DNA from: Bretschneidera sinensis
Taxonomy: Eukaryota > Streptophyta > Magnoliopsida > Brassicales > Akaniaceae
DNA length: 64,000 bases
Assembly (NCBI GenBank): GCA_023935145.1
Contig: CM043698.1
Coordinates: 19,843,001-19,907,000 of the forward strand
Direction of reading: 5' to 3'
Part shown: one piece after another, positions 45,201-58,267 of the stretch
How positions within the stretch are numbered: position 1 is the stretch's first letter
How the letters are laid out: every line of letters begins with the position of its first letter
Position numbers and translations under genes: made by a program
The notes under the pieces: generated by a model
The model's database searches: none
Seen by the model: only the letters and a program-made list of their open reading frames with translations
What the model was told of the DNA's origin: nothing

Positions 45201-47572
45201 GCACTCAAGCTCTATTTCATTTGTATTATAAATCGTTTTCTGCAATAACTTGTTAAGTTAGAGCTTCTATTACTTATCAAAAAAAAATTGGAGCCTCTCT
45301 TAAAAGGTGGGTGCACTCTTTTCAATGCTAACAAATGTTCACATCCGTAGCTCAAAAAGAAAAAGAACAGATAAAAAAGTAATATATTGGATTTTTTTAT
45401 CATTTATCATTATTAACTTCAAACAACAAACACACAATATTAATCCTCTATAGTCGGATGACATTCATCATAAACCTTAAAAAATCATATCGAAGGATAT
45501 AACTCCAACATGATTTCAAGCTCTCACAAAAGAGGAAAAAACAAAAATAGAGTTAGAACAACCAAGGTAGCAAAATATATACCTTAAAACCACCCGCAGT
45601 ACCGGCATTTATGATTAGATCAGGTTGTAATGCTTGGATAGAAGCATAGGTCACAAGAGATGCAGGAATTGTGCCCACACTATCCACCCCTAAAAACAAA
45701 TGATTTAAGGACTCAGCAAAAGGCAATCATGAATAGAAAAAAAAACCCTCCTTTCTTTGTCGTGCCCACAAAAGATATGCTCAACAAAATGTGCCTGGCA
45801 CATATGTGTCTACACCACATGCACTCAACACAGGCACTTCAGACATCTCAAACGTGTCCATGTAAGTTACACTGCACTTGTATGGACTGCTTAAGCTAGC
45901 TTAACAAGGGCTACATTAACAGTCCCACAGGAAAATCAAGTTTGCCAAAAGAAGCATCTTTTGGGGACTAAATAGCCTAAATATGAGTTTCATTCTACCG
46001 TGACCTTAAAAGTTTGCAAACGAAGAGTTTAAGTTAAGACTAACAAGGTAAGATGCAAAATTGTTTACAGGATCTTTTTGGTAATAATGTTTGATGACTA
46101 AGTTCAACCTTTTTATACTGTTTCCTTGAAGCAATTCATAAGAGTTCCCGAATTTTTATTTAAAGTGTGGCCACACAGCTTGTAGAGCACATAATCAATC
46201 ATTTTTAAATTATTTTGAAAAAAAAAATTACAAAAAAAATAAATCACCACAACCATATACTTACCTAAAGTTAAATCTTTTCCTGGCCCAATTATATTGA
46301 TATTAAGGTCTTTGTACATTCCATGATACTGGACCCAAGGCACCCCTTTCGGAAACCTGCGCCATTGTGCTCATATAGAGTAAGATCACATAAGCAACTA
46401 GTAGTTACTTGTCAAGTCTTCATAAAATGCATGAAATAGAGTTTGCCAAGCAAAGTTTGTTAACTCAACTACCTATACAAGCTCAAAATCTAAACTTTGC
46501 AAAAGAATTCATTAAAAAAAAAGAAGAATCAAATGATCATTCACCTTCTAACTTTCCGCAAATGGTTTTGGTTCTACTCTTTATTTTTTGGTTAGTGTGG
46601 AATGAGATAAATAAGAGTGCATTTGATGGGGAGGAGAAGCAACTAGCTTTAACTAAAGATAAATGGCTACTTACTCTAAACTTTTGGTTTAAGGGCCTTT
46701 TTTTTGTAAATGAGGAAGATTTTGTAGAGTTCATAGAGTTGTTGTCTTGTAAGTAGTTTTGTATACGGCCATACGGGTTGGCACCCTCTTTGTGCCCTTA
46801 TAATGACACTTTTACTTATAATAAGAAAGAATTTTTTTTGCCAAACAGATGATATATTATTTTAGGGTGATGTTATTGGCACTCGTCACTTAAACTTACA
46901 ATAACACCTCTCATTAAATTGCATTCTCAAATGCATTTAACTTCAATTAAGGATATTATTCTAAGTTAAACAAATAAAAAAAGTGCTAATAACAAAGAGT
47001 GTCAATAACACCACCCAATATTTTATATATGTTAAGTTAATCAAATCAAATTAACTTGAAAAAATAAAATAAAAAAAAAAAGATCAAAGGAAGCCAATAA
47101 ATGAAATCAATTTTTGCAAGTATTTCACATACAGGGATGCACAGATATACTGTATAACCATATTAATTAAGCATGAGTATATACTCTTAGACAACATTTT
47201 CCGACAGAAATCGAAATCAAAATCAAAATCGAACTAAATGAACTTAACCCCAACTGCTGTCTACATAGAGAAATAAATAAACAAAATATTATGAAAGAAA
47301 GAATAAACTCACAGAGAATCAGTGGCCTCTGTTAGCTGGAACTTGTTGACCAAAGGCAACGCTTCGGCTTGCATAGCTGCAACTCCATCAAAACCACAAC
47401 AAAATTAATAAATATATATAAAAAATTATATACGTAGATATGCATACACAGATATAATATATATATAGAGAGAGGAAGTACCAATGATGATGACGATGGT
47501 GGAAATGGGGCGCCTCTCAGCTTGACCAACCATGGCTTCCCCAGCGTCTGATCCTTCGCAATGAGGAGCCAT
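42247..47572 (-). CDS. MTN: 5'-methylthioadenosine nucleosidase (MTN), eight exons
   Basis: Cleaves 5'-methylthioadenosine to adenine and methylthioribose in the Yang (methionine salvage) cycle that supports ethylene, polyamine and nicotianamine synthesis. Exons, in reading order: 47572-47482, 47376-47313, 46356-46265, 45689-45583, 45111-45037, 44588-44514, 43999-43907, 42444-42247. All introns are GT-AG and all phases agree (795 nt, 264 aa). Family blocks: STIVIIIAMQAEALPLVNKF, VPWVQYHGMYKDLNINIIGP, DLIINAGTAGGFKAKEASIG, EVAFHDRRIPIPVFDLYG, and the active-site region KDMEGAAVAYVADLL with VKAVTDIVDGG, whose Glu and Asp correspond to the catalytic residues of the family. Length fits Arabidopsis MTN1/MTN2 (about 254-267 aa). 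Introns hold a LINE 3' fragment (intron 2) and a MITE-like insertion with a minisatellite (intron 7). It appears intact. Confidence 0.95.
42660..43885. mobile_element. MITE-like insertion in MTN intron 7
   Basis: The left end, CTAAGGGTTCGTTTTTTTT, is roughly inverted relative to the right end, which reads CACTTAGGTGGCGTTTGTTA on the minus strand. Inner blocks contain CATTCAG-type words, common in plant hAT-like MITEs. The interior includes a GC-richer stretch with a 24-bp minisatellite (42846-42915). A target duplication was not resolved, and a nested insertion is possible. Confidence 0.4.
42846..42915. repeat. 24-bp minisatellite, three units
   Basis: CGAGAGGAACCCA recurs with a 24-bp period starting near 42846, 42870 and 42894. 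Confidence 0.9.
46520..46845 (+). mobile_element. 5'-truncated LINE 3' end in MTN intron 2
   Basis: An open stretch ending in IFWLVWNEINKSAFDGEE and FVEFIELLSCK resembles the C-terminal end of plant L1-type ORF2. It is followed by a short non-coding tail with a GGCACCCTCTTTGTGCC hairpin. The tail ends ATAATAAGAAAGAA before a T run rather than in a clear poly(A). It lies on the strand opposite to MTN. Confidence 0.5.
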
Positions 47573-48861
47573 AGCCCTTTCCGATCCTCTGTCTCTATAC
47601 GGAATCACTACTTCCTCTCAGTAAATCTAAGAAAGGGAGAGAAAGTGCAATGTAATACGGTCTCTTTTTGGGGCATGAAATCTATAGCTGTAATGTAATG
47701 CCTAAATGGCCAAGGTAATTTTGTAAACGGATTCGGTACAAGCAGTATAGTTAGCTTCTTTTTTATAAAAAAAAAAAAAAGGGATTGTGTAATATCGTAA
47801 CCACTAATCATATAATGTTAGCTGTTGATCAACGTTGGAGATTCAATTGAACTCATGGAGCCCACATTTTATTTTCATTCTTTCGGGACCAAATTATGGC
47901 CCACACGTTTTTTTCAATATATAATGAATTTTATGGAGTGGGGTGCAGCATGCTTGAATGACCATAATAAAGCATAATAACCTGTTTTTTTTTATTTTTC
48001 TTAAAAAAACTGTTTTCCCCTTTTCCAAAATCTAGTAAAAGAGCCAAAAGCATTCCATACAAATTGAGTGACATCATTTTGTTGATAGTAATAAGACTGT
48101 AAGAAATGATATTATAAGAAACGATATTATAATTTCAATACTGAAAATTATGAGTTTTAAATTCTTCACAGTTTGATCCCAAAAAAAAAAAGAAAAATAC
48201 TAATTCTGTTTATTATCATAGATATTATCATGCAAATAAACTTTGATTGTTTTTTATGGACACGATAAATAAAAAGAGAATGAAATAAAATAAATAAGAG
48301 ACATGGTTATTATCACGGATGAGAATCATTTTATCTTTACATTTATTCTATATATCAAATATGTTTTTAAAATTACTGTGATGTGATTTTTTTAGTATAA
48401 TAATGAATCTAACTTGCTTCAGTAAAAATTCTAGTGCAACGGTGAGAAGAATTAAAATCTTAGTTCGAAAAACAAATTTCGAAACCTCTCATTGTTACTT
48501 TAAAAAATGCACCAGTGAGACCATGTTGTTCCATGTGCAGATATGAACATAGAAAATGTGAAAAATATCTGATCTTTTTCCACACCAGTGAGAAAAGAAC
48601 TAAAAGATCTAAATACCCATCTTACTTATCAAAAAGAGGAACAACTTAGATATTCATTGAAGTTGAACCTTTAAACTGAATTGTGAACAAACAGTACATT
48701 CAGTTTTTATGCATCTTCACTCACAAAGACGCCAGAACTCATTTGTATTTTATGCAAACATATACAATTTCAATCTTTTCTCGCTCAATACAACATGAAG
48801 AAAACAATGGAATTGTTCAAAAATATGTCTTCAAAAGCAGACATTGGGTTTAGTTTATTTA
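47573..48861. other. MTN promoter and intergenic spacer
   Basis: The first few hundred bases are probably the MTN 5' UTR and promoter. The rest is AT-rich. A stretch near 48440-48500 may be a SINE remnant. No gene was seen. Confidence 0.45.
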
Positions 48862-49142
48862 TCAAGGCCAACTAACTAGTGTTTTGAGTGTCAGACTGAT
48901 CATTAGAAGGAGAAGGAAATGACAGTGAGTAGGTTTCAATCTTGAGCTTCCATTTGGTAGCATTGGGAAAGTATCTGGAAGAGGCATCTCACAGTTTTCG
49001 CCATTGAAATATATTTTCCGCGAAAAAGTCCATCCGTTTCTTAATGTAAATGAATCTGAATCCTTCATTGCAAACTTAGATTTTAATTTGGCCTTGAGCG
49101 AGAAATAATTGGACTTACGTATGTTGTACACTTTATTTCCCT

Positions 49143-49216
49143 GGGATTGTAGTTCAATTGGTCAGAGCACCGCCCTGTCAAGGCGGAAGCTGCGGGTTCG
49201 AGCCCCGTCAGTCCCG
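49143..49216 (+). tRNA. trnD-GUC: tRNA-Asp (GUC), plastid type
   Basis: 74 nt. The acceptor stem GGGATTG pairs with CAGTCCC, with discriminator G. D arm AGTTCAATTGGTCAGAGCA, anticodon loop CTGTCAA with anticodon GTC, and T arm GGGTTCGAGCCC. It ends without encoded CCA. The sequence is that of plastid trnD, carried in the plastid insertion. All stems are intact, but function in the nucleus is not implied. Confidence 0.93.
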
Positions 49217-50240
49217 ACGGATCCAATAAAAAAAAATACATCAACTCTCCTTTTTCTTTTCTGTGAAAAGGGATACAAATGGCATAATTTTATTTTCAAT
49301 AGTATATTTGTTTTTGTGATTTTTTTGTTTTGCTTTTTTTTTATTTCTCATCAAACAAATATGGGAATTGCCATTACTTCAACCAGCACCGATTGATGGC
49401 AGAGAGACATATGTGAATTGGTATGATACAATTATTGATAGCATCCATCATATTCAAGACTCCAAGAGATACTGTAATGGGTCTCTAATTTTTTCGATTG
49501 CTCCCCCTACATGTATGTAATAGAATAGAGTACGATATTTTTTCTGGGAGCACATATACAAATGGACTTTATTTCTTGTACGGTACAAAATGAATTTAAC
49601 ATATTTCTAATCCAAGGAAAGAGGATATTAATTAAATAAAGATTAAATAAGTCTTACCTCTCTTAGAGAGGGAAGAAATAAGTTTTTTTTAAGATTACGA
49701 TTACTGTCGATGTCGAAGAAAGAACAAACTCGAAATAAAATAGTGAATTTGATAGAATATTATATTAGATCTTTTTTGATACTGGGACTCATCTTTATCA
49801 CACTCCCTCTCTTTGTTTTCCAAGAAAATTAGATGATTCAAAAAAGGAATTTCGAATTGAATTTCTTCCTTTTTGTCTATTTCGTTTCTATTTCTAGTGT
49901 TTGTTTGGGTTTATTTAGAAACTATTTTTGTAAACAATGGAAGTAGAAAAGCTGATGATACTTCATCAGATGATTGTACAAGGAAGGCGGTAGGTTATAG
50001 AAAAGAAAGAGTGGAAAAGAATAATAAATAAAGCCAAAGAATTCTTTTGATTGGATTAGGAGTTTTGTATTCGGTGTGGATAAAAGATCTTCCTATGATA
50101 TACTATTCAATTCTCGACGATGAATCGATTTGACAGCTCAGATATTGTTATTCATGATATTGATCTGATTCGATATCATCGAAATAAAATTCATCCCGTT
50201 GAATTTACAAACGAAATATTTCTCATCTCTATGGGATTAA

Positions 50241-50387
<147 letters not shown>

Positions 50388-52523
50388 TTTGAATGAAACT
50401 TGACTATCAATGACAAAAAGGATTTCAATTTCGCGTCTAAAGAAAACGAAGGGAAAAGATGTACCCCTCCAAACATGCATTTTTTTTATTAATTCTTTCA
50501 AATTGAGAGGATTTGGAGATAGTGTGTACTTCCTATATAATTTTTTAAACATCTAAACAAAGGGTAAATGTGTCCCTCCATTTTCTATCATTTCCTTTCT
50601 TTTAGAAAAATATCTAACAAATACCTGTAAACCCAACAGTTGGCAGCAGAGTGCTGTTGAAACTAAATGATGTTGCAGGCTGGCTGAAACCAGGATGCTG
50701 GACCAACACATTCCAATCTGAGTAATTTCTCTTATAGTTGTAGTTAGAGATTGTGAGCTTTATCCTCCAATGAGTCATGTAATTGTTCTTAATATGCCAA
50801 TGAACAGGAACAGGGCACATATGGTCAGTGCATTGAACCAAATCAAGCTCATCAACAGAATCTGATTGTGATAAGGGGTAGCCATCTCTAGTACTGCACA
50901 GAGAGAAAGAGGTAGGTGATATTGGAACTTTTTCAAGCTGCAAAGTTGCCTGAGGCTGCATGCTCTTGATTTTAGTGAAGTAATCAATTAGAAAAGTCAC
51001 CTTATGCAAGGAACTGTACTTTGATTTGCTTCTCTGCACCCACAGCTGCACATAGGGCATGATGTGATTGTAGGATCGTAAAATGTTGAGAGGGAGACAC
51101 AACAGGCAGGTGACTTCTTGGCCACAAAAATTGAGTAAGTGCATGTTGATTTCCATGTTCCTGCAAGAATACAAAAATCAGAGTTACATTTCCATTCGTG
51201 AGAGATGGTAATTTTATCACCCTGGAAACAAAATAAATTTTATAAGAGAAAATCCCAGTAAGCATATCTCATTCCCAAAACCTCTGTGCATCTAAAGACG
51301 TAAGATTCTGTTCAGTGAGACACTTCTCTTTTTAATATTAACTTTTTGGATGAGTTAACATTCACAGTTCAGGAAACATAAATCACAAGATAAAAACGGG
51401 TCAACTATTTCTTTATACTTTAACATGCTCTAAATTATTAAAGATTAAAGGCTTTGAAAGTGAAACTCAGTTGTAAAAAAACCCAAATATCTGAAAGGAT
51501 AAAGAATGGGACTCAAAACCACCACTCTAATACCATATTAAGAATGATTGAGTTACTAATTATCCCAAAAACTTAAGCTAATAGAAAATGATACAGTTAT
51601 TTTACTTTAACAGGAAGTTTCACAAGAAGCAAATTACTTACTGAAAACCTGAACTTCTCTTCTACCCCCAAAATCTGAAGAAACTGAGGGATCAACATCC
51701 TCAGGTAACCCACAAGTGTAACCAGGATCTGGTGCCATTAAAGTGAGATTCAGAGGTGGATGATATGCAGAAGTATTTGCCTCCAAGTTGCCAACCATAA
51801 TTTCAAATGATGAAAATGACTTTGCAGGGTTGATCGCCCAGGCATCAAGAAGGCCACCACTGCAGCAGTCCTCTGTCCTGTTTTCCAGCGGGGAATCTGG
51901 CATTAGATCAAGAATTGAAGGGTCTCTCTTGCAAGAATGAGGGATCTGGTCCTTGTATGAAGGAGGACAGTTGCCTTGTTGAGCAGCAAAAGCACCAGAC
52001 ATTGACCATATAATCTCCTTATTAGCCCAGGTCCAACTTAAATTCCAACCAGGCTTATCGACATGCCTATATTGATAATAATTCTGGATAGTCACTCTTG
52101 CCTGCAAACAAATTAACTCATCTCAGGGAATCAGTTTTGTAGAAAATGAATGTTTTTTTGCATCATAATTCTGAACTAATCACAGTACAAAGCAAATATT
52201 TTTTTTTTTGCATCATAATTCTGGCCTAATCACAGTATAAAGCGAATTACTAAAAACATACTAACCACATAGCCATCAGATGTATATTTATGAATGTCGA
52301 AAGTAACTGTAATGTTTCCATTGGGGTCCAAAGGGTCATAGCAGTCTGTAAACGAAACCAGGAATCAGCACAAACAATTCAGAAAGAATCAAATTTTGAT
52401 ATCTTGAAGTGAAATCAAAGAAGGAGGAGAAGAGAAATGGTCAATGCCTGATAAACTGCTGATAGTGATTAGTAATATCAATCTCAGTGCAAAAGACCGT
52501 ACACAAGAAAGGACTAGCTCCAT

Positions 52524-55084
52524 ATTTTTGTTTGCAATTCAACAGGTTGAGATGGGTACAAGTTTGTTGCTCTTAAATGGGACAAAGACTGTCTTCATGA
52601 ACCATACTAACAAGGAAGAAATGCTCTTGTACAATCTAAAAACACCCAGTTCCTGCTCATTTACACCGTTTAATTGGTTGAAACAGACAAGAATTGATCA
52701 TTGGAATTATCAACTGGATATGAAAAGAGAAAAACTCCATTTGGATAAATTCTGTGAAGGTCTAACTAGAAGAATCTCTGCTGCCTTAACACATACTAAG
52801 AAACAGAACATAAAGGTTTTTGGAAGATACCCTTTGTCCCATACAACAATATTTAAAAGGCGGAAGAAGCTTATTCCTGCAACCTCATTAGTAATTAAAC
52901 AGGAAGATAACTATTAGTATTTATAATCGTAAGTAATTGATTTTATAATTGATCTGTAGCTTTTATAAAGAATGGTAACTGCAGAGAGTATATGGCCTTA
53001 TGTTGGGCATTTGGAGGCATAGTTTCCTAAGAATTCCTCCCTAAATCCATATTGATCTTGTGTTCATCGTTTTAATGGTGCCTTACCTAATCAAGGCAGC
53101 CAATTTGATGCTTCCTTAACTGTCAAGAGAACTAAGAGAGGTTAAATTTATTTCTCATTTGCATTGTTGTACTTTCACATTTATCTATTCCATTTGAGTG
53201 CTAAGACGTCTTCAAAACACACAACTCCAACTGCAGTCTGTTATAATTAACATTATAAATTTTCCAAAGCAATGTCTCCTATGATTAGATTTGCTTCCTT
53301 GTAATCCTCTCCTCAGTGAATTGAACCCATGACCCTCCTCTATCGTAGAGAGAAAGAAACACCATTTGAGTAGAGATCGAAGCCATTAGCCATTATTATA
53401 TCCAGTCTGATGTCTGTTTCAAGGTCAAAACTCAACACCTATCTTTGATAATTATGAGCATATGCTAAGCTTATATAGGTTCAACATCCCAAATATTTCT
53501 CCTGAACATCAGTTGAAGTAGTAAAGGGGTAGGTTTTGGATTCAAATCTTGTTATAAGAACAATCCTTCAGATTATTATTTACATAATCATCCATGGTGC
53601 TAATATTTTCGTTCACATGGATCATCACTTTTGTTAAAAAAAGACTTCAAGTATGAATCCCATATCAGAAAGAAAAATAAGAAAGCTCACGAGTAAAAAA
53701 AAGAGATATGAAAGAGCAAAGAAAAATTAAAAAGTTGCTTATATACATAATATGGTTCAACTTGGGCAAAGTGAGCACTCATGCACAGATGTTGATTTTC
53801 TTGATAAAACAAATTAGAATTTAAAAAAAGCCTGGAGTATATTATTACTAAATTAGAAAGATATGTTACTTGTTTGATGATAGCAATGTAACTTTTTTTT
53901 TTTTGTAAAGGTAAATGCAGACTTATTGATGAAAGAAGGAGAGTTGCAAACACTGTTACAACTTCTAAACAACTAGTAACTCCTAAAAATTCAAAACTAG
54001 CTGCAGCACAGCGTGGATAAAAACAAGAGAACCCAATCGTTGCACCAGACCAAAACTGGTAACAGTAGCCCCTGCATGAACTGTATGAGACATTAAACAA
54101 TGAAGCAACTCATCTTCTGTAATACAGAACCAACCCACAGAGCTATTATCCTTGACGCCATCAATTGAAACAAATCTGCTACTCCAGAAAAACCAGAAGC
54201 AGACACCTCCAATTAATCAGAAAATACAATATCACCTGTCGTTGACCAAATTTATTGACACTACCTTTAGTCGTATGAAATTGGGGTTTGAAATTAGAAT
54301 TGAAAAAGAGTCATATTTGTTTTTCAACTTTAAAATAATTGAAAAAAATTACGATTTTATCTTAATTTTAATTTTATATTACTAAACATAACTTGACAAT
54401 ATTACGAAAGATTTTAGATTGGACCATCGTAAAAAGGAAAGGGTTTAAGGAATGATGGGGACATTGATTAGTAAGGATTAGATAAACATGTTTAGAAACA
54501 TTTAGAGAAAACTTGTGCAGTTAAACAGTTTGTACTCTACCGTATATATATGTTAATAAGGAGAGAGACTGAACTTGAGTCTTTTAGGTGAAAAACTCGA
54601 AAATATCTAAGGTTTGAACCCTAATGATATGATTTTTTTAAAATATCCTGAAATCACAACTTTTAGTATAACTTTTTCTGTCAGACAAGTCAACTGCTAA
54701 ACATTAAATTTATCACCTAGATATTTCAGTTAGAAAGTTGCTACTTGCTAGACACTGCTTGACTTGCCTCCTAAATGCTTGAAACCGAGTGACAACCTCC
54801 CCATTAATTCCAACACCCAACTTATCAGGCCAATTAAAACTTGAAGCAATTGCTATATCTAAACCCTAATTAAACGCATGAACTCTTCCTACAACCCTCA
54901 CTTCCTTGAACCCTAAATCTCTAAATTCTCCAAAGAAATCAAAATTTCAGAGCTATGGGTATCATCTCATTCGGTATTTTAGGATTGATTTTCGTTTATG
55001 CAGTACTTAGGTGATTGCCATGTGGACTTTACGTTCACTTTTTTAATGGAGATCCAACATTGATATAGCAGAATCAACCATTGA
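52524..55084. other. Intergenic DNA with repeat remnants
   Basis: The first part is probably the COBRA-like promoter. A stretch near 53310-53400 has a tRNA B-box-like word and may be a SINE remnant. The LINE 3' fragment at 53890-54180 is listed separately. No gene was recognised in the rest. Confidence 0.4.
53890..54180 (-). mobile_element. LINE-like 3' fragment with A tail
   Basis: On the minus strand the segment ends in CATCAATAAGTCTGCATTTACC and a poly(A)-like run (plus-strand T run at 53891-53903), as in 3' ends of plant L1-type LINEs. Upstream sequence is degenerate. The family call is tentative. Confidence 0.4.
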
Positions 55085-55562
55085 GACTAAGAGTGGAATT
55101 GAGTTAAGCTCTTGACCAGCTTGAGAGGTTCAACCGAAAAACTTAACTCGAAACTTTATTAAATCGAGTTCGAGTTTTAGCTTGAGCTGTGATTTTGACT
55201 CGGTTAGTTTATCGAGTCAAGCTCAAACAATTTTAAGCTCGGCTCGTTAAGCAGGCGAGTCAATTCGATTTAATTAATAAATTAAATAAATATTACATAT
55301 AAACTACATTATAAAAACATATATATTTATTTTATTTCAAAAATATAAAAACCAAATTTATTTATTTTATTACGAAAAACTCATCTCAAACTAACTCGCG
55401 AGTCAAGCTCAAGCTTGAATTTTACTTTACGAGTTGAGCTCGAAATCAATTTTCTTAACTCGGATTCGGCTCAAAACTTGGTTAGAATAAATTTTTCGCT
55501 CATGAGCTCAGTTTGAACTCCTCTCAACTCAGATTTGGTTCGGCTCGAATTCATCCTCAGTT
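55085..55562 (-). repeat. TCGAG-rich dispersed repeat, copy 2 (inverted relative to copy 1)
   Basis: Arm, AT core, arm structure as at 596-1075 but reverse-complemented. Shared words include GAGTTGAGCTCGA, TTTTCTTAACTCG and AATTAATAAATTAAATAAAT. Confidence 0.65.
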
Positions 55563-55789
55563 GAAACTATAATTTTAAAGGTTTGAATGTTAGGTATCAA
55601 ACTGTAAAAGATTACAACCCTTAAGGATGAAATTTATAATTTTAGCCTATGATAAATATATTTAGTTGGAAAAAGGGCTGTGATAAAGCTATATGTTGTG
55701 ACCATATAATTGCGCCGACAATATAGTTCATTGTTGACAGACATGACACTTTTAAAAATAGTAACTTGCGCACCTTATATCTCCAACTC

Positions 55790-55796
55790 TATATAT
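55790..55796 (+). promoter_or_regulatory. Possible TATA element of the XIP gene
   Basis: TATATAT about 40 bp before the XIP start codon. The short spacing leaves a very short 5' UTR, so the call is tentative. Confidence 0.3.
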
Positions 55797-55835
55797 GTAG
55801 AGAACGATGGATGATTGAAGAAAACAAAAACAAAG

Positions 55836-57379
55836 ATGGCTAGAAATGGAGGGGTTGAGGATGAAGAGGGCGCCTATGCTGGTAGCAAAATCCAACCATT
55901 TGCCACTACACCAATGTGAGTACTAAAATAATTTTTTCTCTTTTTATCACTTAACTAATATTATTATTTTATATTTGGATAAGTGCAAATTTGGTCCTCG
56001 GGATGTAATTATAATTTAGTTTAAAAAAAAATTCAATCAAATCCTTAAACTCACATGTTATTTATAATGTGATCATTTCTTATGTTTTCATCCCACATAT
56101 GGAATTCTCATGAATTTGGTTTAAAAAATAGTAACATCACTTTTTTAGAGATTAGTATTGTTTTTTTAACAAATAATTACAAAAAGAATGATCAAATATT
56201 ATGAGAAATTCTAATTGTTTCCGTGAAAAAAATTGTGAAAAATAACGGAACCAAATTTACGCTTAATCCCTGTTTTTTTTTTTGTGAATATAAATAAAAA
56301 AACAAAGAACTAAATCCCAAAAGCTATAAATTTAAAAGCAAGGTTAATATATCCTCATTTGTTGTTTCGTCAAATCATTTTGCAGACAAATTGAGGGAGG
56401 GAAGAGGCAAAATCCCACTACATTGACAAAAGTGTTGGGCTTCAAAGACCTTCTCTCTTTAGAGGTTAGTATTTAAGCCCAAATTTATGTATACCCTTCA
56501 ATCATTCATGGGCCTAAAATTAACTTCAACAAACAAAAGATTGCCCATGTGTAAATTTTCCATTTCTCATGAACTTGCCATAATACTCATTTTATCATTA
56601 TTAATCACATAATAGTGTTGAATTATTAGGTATGGAGAGCATCTTTGGCAGAGCTCCTTGGTACAGCAGTTCTTGTTTTTGCAATGGACACCATAGTCAT
56701 CTCTTCTTATGAGACCGAAACAAAATCAACACACCTTATAATGTCATTTCTTGTCGCTGTTACCGTCGCGATTCTCCTCCTAGCTACCTCTCCAATTTCT
56801 GGTGGACACATCAACCCTATCGTCACCTTAGCCGCCATGTTAACGGGTCTTATTTCCATCTCACGGGCTGCCATATACATTTTGGCCCAATGTGTTGGTG
56901 GGATACTAGGTGCACTAGCACTCAAAGCTGTAGTAAACAACACAATTGAACAGTCTTTCTCACTTGGAGGCTGCACTCTCACTATTGTTGTGCCAAGCCC
57001 ACATGGGCCCTTAGTGATCGGGCTTAAGACGAGCCAAGCCCTTTGGCTCGAGATAATATGTACCTTTGTGTTTCTCTTTGCCTCGATCTGGATTGCTTTT
57101 GATTATCGTCAAGCAAAAGTTTTGGGCCGAGTGATAGTTTGTTCTATCATTGGAATAGTGGCGGGCCTCCTTGTGTTTGTTTCAACTACGGTGACGGCAA
57201 CGAAAGGGTACAGTGGGGTAGGGATGAACCCAGCAAGGTGTTTGGGCCCAGCACTCATTAGAGGGGGCCATCTTTGGAATGGGCATTGGGTATTTTGGGT
57301 TGGGCCAGGTATTGCATGTGCAGCTTTTGCTTTGTACACAAAGATCATTCCACGTCAGCATTTCCAGGTTGAGGAGTAG
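55836..57379 (+). CDS. XIP: XIP-class aquaporin (X intrinsic protein), three exons
   Basis: Six-span membrane channel of the MIP family; XIPs transport small uncharged solutes such as glycerol, urea, H2O2 or metalloids and move water poorly (family knowledge). Exons 55836-55915, 56386-56464 and 56630-57379 join in phase (909 nt, 302 aa). N-terminus ARNGGVEDEEGAYAGSKIQP and VLGFKDLLSLEVWRASLAEL are XIP-like. First pore motif NPI at 115-117 (SGGHINPI) replaces NPA, and the second is NPARC at 253-257 (GVGMNPARCLGP); the Cys after NPAR is the XIP hallmark. The cysteine in GGCTL of loop C is also present. The C-terminus, IIPRQHFQVEE, is short. It appears intact. A decayed XIP copy follows 0.9 kb downstream, so this is a former tandem array. 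XIPs are absent from Brassicaceae and monocots. Confidence 0.95.
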
Positions 57380-58267
57380 GGGGATGATTTCTTGATCGTT
57401 TCGGATGTAAATTTAATAGTTTAGATAAACTAAAAACTTTATTGATAATTTTAAGAGTTTTACTGGTAATATTAATTTCTGAGTCCCACATGCATATTAA
57501 CGTTATCAATGAAGCTCTTCAAAATTATCAGTAAAAATTTCAACTAATCTAAACTATTGGGTTTAGACCCAAACCCACTAAAATATTTTTATTTGAAAGA
57601 GGCTACTTGTTGGATATCTTTTCTCCTAGTAGGCTTTGATGGTGGTAGTGGTAGTGGTAGTGGATGTGTAATGTTTTTTTTTTTTTTTTTAGCAGAAACT
57701 GGAAAGATATGTTGTTGAAGTGTTGGTTATATAGTTATGTTGCCTTGATATTAAGGTGTCTTATGTATTTTTAAGAAATGATATAAAAATAATTAGTTCA
57801 ATTATTGCACTTATGTCCATTAGATCTGAATTGATAAATTAACTTTGACAAATGAGAACATAGTATATTAGGCCATTTGGTTCACAGTACATTGGGTGAG
57901 ATTGCACTAATTAAATTCAAATTAATTTTTAGTCTATTGCTAGATCAAATCCGTTTGACCTAACAGAAAAAATGGTTTGTGGTTTAATTTATGATTTTTT
58001 ATACAGTTTATGGTAAAACAACAGTAAAATTATAAACTGTTTAGTATTTCATAAAACAATGATAAAAACAGTTTTTCATATATAAATTCAGTTTCTTACG
58101 AATTCAATTTTTTAAAAAAACAAAAACCATTTTATAAACTGTTTTTTTAAGTGGTGTTTGGCTTAAACTTCTGGTTATAAAAACAAAATATATCTTGTGA
58201 ACTCAGCAAACAAGTTCTATAATCTCACCCAACCCCTAATCCTCCAAATCAGTCTCCAAGTCCATTG
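57380..58267. other. Spacer between XIP and its decayed copy
   Basis: 3' UTR of XIP, then AT-rich DNA. Around 57890-58180 there is a repeat-like stretch with TTTGGTTCACAG and many AAACTGTTTA words that resembles 27300-27500. No gene was seen. Confidence 0.4.

Noticed and set aside
49109..49396. 95-codon plus-strand frame over the tRNA
   Set aside because: It reads through plastid trnD and its spacer; the tRNA explains the conserved sequence.
52444..52917. 157-codon open frame on the plus strand
   Set aside because: It overlaps the COBRA-like first exon in antisense, has no recognisable family wording, and AT-rich spacer frames of this length arise by chance.
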